From: an uncultured Acidimicrobiia bacterium
GTDB taxonomy: Bacteria; Actinomycetota; Acidimicrobiia; Acidimicrobiales; CAIXPF01
Assembly: GCA_903921205.1 (NCBI GenBank)
Contig: CAIXPF010000067.1
Coordinates: 1-55,395 of the forward strand
DNA: 55,395 nt
Direction of reading: 5' to 3'
Below are positions 52,920 to 55,395 of this stretch, piece by piece. The position numbers and the translations under genes were made by a program. Each line of letters begins with the position of its first letter. Position 1 is the first letter of the stretch. Below the pieces are notes generated by a model. That model worked only from the letters and a program-made list of their open reading frames with translations. It was not told the DNA's origin and did no database searches.

Positions 52920-55381
52920 GCCCCGCGGAGCAGGTGCGAGCGTTCCTTGACGCGTTGTTCCCGGGCGACCTCGAGGCCGACGAGCGGGTGACTACCTCGA
53001 AGGACAACGGCAAGAACGCCCCGAGGTCGGTGCATTGGATGTGCACGGACAAGGCGGTGAACGCAATTGCCGGGGACCGGGCCCAATGCCAGTTCGTGAA
53101 CCTAGCCACCCGGGCGAAAGGGCTTAGCGCTAGCCAGCGGGGTGGAATCAAGGACGTACGTCGGATCGGCGCTCTGTGGGTCGACATCGACGTGGCCGGG
53201 CCGGGCCATGCCACGGACACCGTCGCCGCCGCCGAGCACGCGGCGTTGTGGCTGATCGGTCAGTTTCCGCTGCCGGTCTCCATCATCGTTCACAGTGGCG
53301 GTGGCCTTCACGGCTACTGGCTGCTCGACGAGCTGCACGACGCCGCCGAGGTGGTGCCCCTGTTGGCCCGGTGGTCGACGTGGTGGCAGTGGACATCGGA
53401 AACCACGGGCGTGCCGGTCGATCCCAGCGTGTTCAACATCGCTTGCATGATGCGGCTCCCCGGCACGATGAACGCCAAGGTGCAGCCGCTCCGGCCCACG
53501 TCGCTGCGTGAACTGCACCTTGACTGTCGGTACGCCATTGAGGACATCGACCGGCACCTCGGCGTGCCCGACACCTTCAAGCCGGCGCAAGAGGCGCGCA
53601 AGGCTGGGGGCGGCAGCACCGACTGGAAAGACCTCACCGAGGAGGACCTAGAGAAGCTGCACCCGCTCACCTGTGCGACATGGGAGGTGGTGCGGGACAA
53701 GTTCGGCGGCACCGATCCGATCCTGGTGGAGCGGGGAGGCCTGGAGCCGCCCTACCTACAGGTGGTCCGCCGCGTTGCCGATCACGGCGACGACAAGGGC
53801 GATCGCGGCGGTCTGTCCGCGACCATCGGCTTCGTCGGGCCCGACGTGCTCTACGTGTTCACCAGCGCGTGGTCGCCGTTCCGTGCGTACCACAGTTACG
53901 GGCTCGAGGCGCTGAACATCATCGACGCTGACGGCCCCGCCGTGACGGCGATGGACGCACTCAAAGCGGACGACGAGCGGCGTAACGGCACGACGACCTC
54001 GTCGCGCTCGGCGTCGACCTCCGACGACGGTGTCGGCCAGGTGTCCGAGGTGTTGACGCCGCCGGTCGACGTGAACCTGCCCGACGAGTTCTGGTCGGCC
54101 CGGCCGATCCTCGAGCACGTCCGCCAGGCCGCTTGGTCGAGGGTCCTGTCAGCCGATGCGGTGCTGGGCGCGGTGCTGGTGCGAGCCGCGTGGCTTACTG
54201 ACTACAGGATCGTGCTCCCGGCCGTTGTCGGGCGACACGGGGCGCTCAACCTCTTGGCGGGCATCGTGGGTCCGCCTGGCACCGGGAAAGGGTCAGCAGC
54301 GGACGTGGCGGCTGAGCTGATCGGCTGCGCCCAGACGGCGTTGCCCACCGACTACCGGGTTCGCGAAGCGCCGGCGGGGTCCGGCGAAGGCGTCACCGCG
54401 GCGTTCATGGAGATGGTCGACGTTACGGAGGGAAAGAAGAACCGCACCGAATGGCGCCAGACATACCAGGGGGTGCTGTTGCGGGTTGACGAGGTCGAAA
54501 CGTTGGGCAAGCTCGGGGACAGGTCGGGCTCGACGTTGTGGACCGTGTGGAGATCGGGTTGGTCGGGCGAGGCTCTCGGATTCTCGAACGCATCCGTCGA
54601 CCGGCGCCGCCCCGTTATCCCCGCGCTCGGATACCGGCTCTGCGGGCTCGTCGGTATTCAGCCGGCGCTCGCGGGGTCGATCTTGGCTGACACTGCCGGC
54701 GGGACGCCTCAGCGGTTCTTGTGGATGTCGACGATGGACCGCAACGTGCCCGACACGCCGCCGCTATGGCCTGGGCCGTTGCGGTGGGCGCCACCACGCT
54801 GGCAGATCCCCGACGACGCAGTTCGCACGGTCGGAGGGTTCAGGCGCCGGGTCCTCGAGGTCGACACCGCAATCGCTGATGACCTTCGCGCCGCGCAATT
54901 GGCGAAAGTGCGCGGTGCCGCCCAAACGTCGTTCGACGGGCACCGTGGGCTCAACCTGTTGAAGATCGCCGGCGTGCTTGCAGTCCTCGACGGGCGGCTC
55001 AATATCGACGCCGAGGACTGGGACCTCGCCGCCATGGTGCTCAACACCTCAGACCGGGTGCGCACCAAGGCGGGCGACGAGGTCAGGGCTAAAGGCGCCG
55101 CCGAGGAGACCCGGCGCATCGACTACGCCCGCCGTCGGGCAGGGGCGGAGCAGGTGGGGCGCACCGCCGTCCAGCACGACACACAGCGCGTCGCCGGCGT
55201 GATCACTCGCTACGTCGATCGCAACGTGCCGCCCAGCGGGGCGACGCGCAGCGACCTCCTCAAGGCTCTCTCTCCGCGTGACCGCCACTTGTTCGACGCG
55301 GCGCTGGCTGTGGCTCTTGCCACCGGAGGCGTTCTGCTCGAGCTCAACCGCTACTACCAGCCGGGCGCGGTGGCACCGTGA
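52916..55381 (+). CDS. Primase-polymerase/helicase-like replication protein
   Basis: An 821-residue element replication protein. The N-terminal part is an archaeo-eukaryotic-primase-like (PrimPol/RepB type) domain: LWVDIDVAGPGH with Asp90 and Asp92, and IIVHSGGGLHGYWLL with His126. The C-terminal half is a DUF3987-like P-loop ATPase with Walker A GPPGTGKGS (about 452-460) and LLRVDEVETLGKL as the Walker B region. Primase and helicase in one chain would start and unwind the element's own origin. GTG 52916 overlaps the previous stop. Confidence 0.82.
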   Translation: MSPAEQVRAFLDALFPGDLEADERVTTSKDNGKNAPRSVHWMCTDKAVNAIAGDRAQCQFVNLATRAKGLSASQRGGIKDVRRIGALWVDIDVAGPGHATDTVAAAEHAALWLIGQFPLPVSIIVHSGGGLHGYWLLDELHDAAEVVPLLARWSTWWQWTSETTGVPVDPSVFNIACMMRLPGTMNAKVQPLRPTSLRELHLDCRYAIEDIDRHLGVPDTFKPAQEARKAGGGSTDWKDLTEEDLEKLHPLTCATWEVVRDKFGGTDPILVERGGLEPPYLQVVRRVADHGDDKGDRGGLSATIGFVGPDVLYVFTSAWSPFRAYHSYGLEALNIIDADGPAVTAMDALKADDERRNGTTTSSRSASTSDDGVGQVSEVLTPPVDVNLPDEFWSARPILEHVRQAAWSRVLSADAVLGAVLVRAAWLTDYRIVLPAVVGRHGALNLLAGIVGPPGTGKGSAADVAAELIGCAQTALPTDYRVREAPAGSGEGVTAAFMEMVDVTEGKKNRTEWRQTYQGVLLRVDEVETLGKLGDRSGSTLWTVWRSGWSGEALGFSNASVDRRRPVIPALGYRLCGLVGIQPALAGSILADTAGGTPQRFLWMSTMDRNVPDTPPLWPGPLRWAPPRWQIPDDAVRTVGGFRRRVLEVDTAIADDLRAAQLAKVRGAAQTSFDGHRGLNLLKIAGVLAVLDGRLNIDAEDWDLAAMVLNTSDRVRTKAGDEVRAKGAAEETRRIDYARRRAGAEQVGRTAVQHDTQRVAGVITRYVDRNVPPSGATRSDLLKALSPRDRHLFDAALAVALATGGVLLELNRYYQPGAVAP

Positions 55382-55395
55382 CCGCTGCCACACCG
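55378..55395 (+). CDS. Start of the next element gene (partial)
   Basis: GTG 55378 overlaps the primase-helicase stop (GTGA) and reads MTAATP to the window edge. It continues the coupled operon. Nothing more can be said. Confidence 0.5.

Larger units (their letters stand above)
50180..55395. mobile_element. Serine-recombinase element inserted in a P450 gene (left part)
   Basis: It begins within ~25 bp of the broken P450 I-helix codons and runs past the window edge (over 5.2 kb). The order is large serine recombinase, Cys-rich protein (opposite strand), HTH protein, two small genes, primase-helicase, next gene start. There are no structural phage genes yet. Gene content and size fit a phage-inducible satellite, a small integrative element or the left end of a prophage. 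The exact core dinucleotide cannot be set without the other att site. Confidence 0.8.

Overview
The window is GC-rich actinobacterial chromosome, probably from the class Acidimicrobiia or a close relative. This is inferred from the very high GC content, CarD, an HspR-type heat-shock operon, the actinobacterial form of DapD, abundant acyl-CoA and oxygenase genes, and many leaderless-looking starts. No 16S or other taxonomic marker is present, so the class is a guess.

Region 1 (1-6.4 kb): a partial gene and a membrane acyltransferase, then a 4.5-kb integrated element (1755-6299) in the 3' half of a tRNA-Gly(GCC) gene. A 47-bp direct repeat marks both ends. The element carries a divergent tyrosine recombinase, a small helix-turn-helix excisionase candidate, inverted arm-type sites, an XRE regulator with its own operator, a frameshifted nucleotidyltransferase-like gene and a RidA gene. 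The tRNA's original terminator still lies beyond the far end.

Region 2 (6.4-50 kb) is host backbone. It holds metX behind a SAM riboswitch, an Fpg/Nei-like glycosylase, an orphan N6-adenine methyltransferase divergent from a Nudix hydrolase, a DEAD-box helicase, an alkyltransferase-like protein, lgt, two acyl-CoA dehydrogenases, twin secreted proteins, a diguanylate cyclase, a dnaJ-hspR-clpB operon under a HAIR operator, a sulfurtransferase, two Rieske oxygenases, an aminoglycoside-phosphotransferase-fold kinase, an amidase, a cytochrome P450, a degenerate metallo-beta-lactamase-fold protein, carD, MaoC/hotdog proteins, a class A penicillin-binding protein next to a pseudo-protease, selD, dapD and a voltage-sensor-like K+ channel.

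Two backbone points stand out. selD reads through an in-frame UGA exactly at the active-site position, so it is a selenoprotein gene with a candidate bacterial SECIS hairpin. Upstream of a 45-codon gene there is a sigma-70-like promoter and an 11-bp long-range helix closing several hairpins, which looks like an undescribed structured RNA leader.

Region 3 (50.2 kb to the end): a second mobile element driven by a large serine recombinase is inserted in a P450 gene just before its I-helix. It splits a P450-Rieske operon. The element carries a Cys-rich protein, a helix-turn-helix protein, two small genes and a primase-helicase fusion, the last four joined by 1-4 nt overlaps. It runs off the window, so its far att site is not visible.
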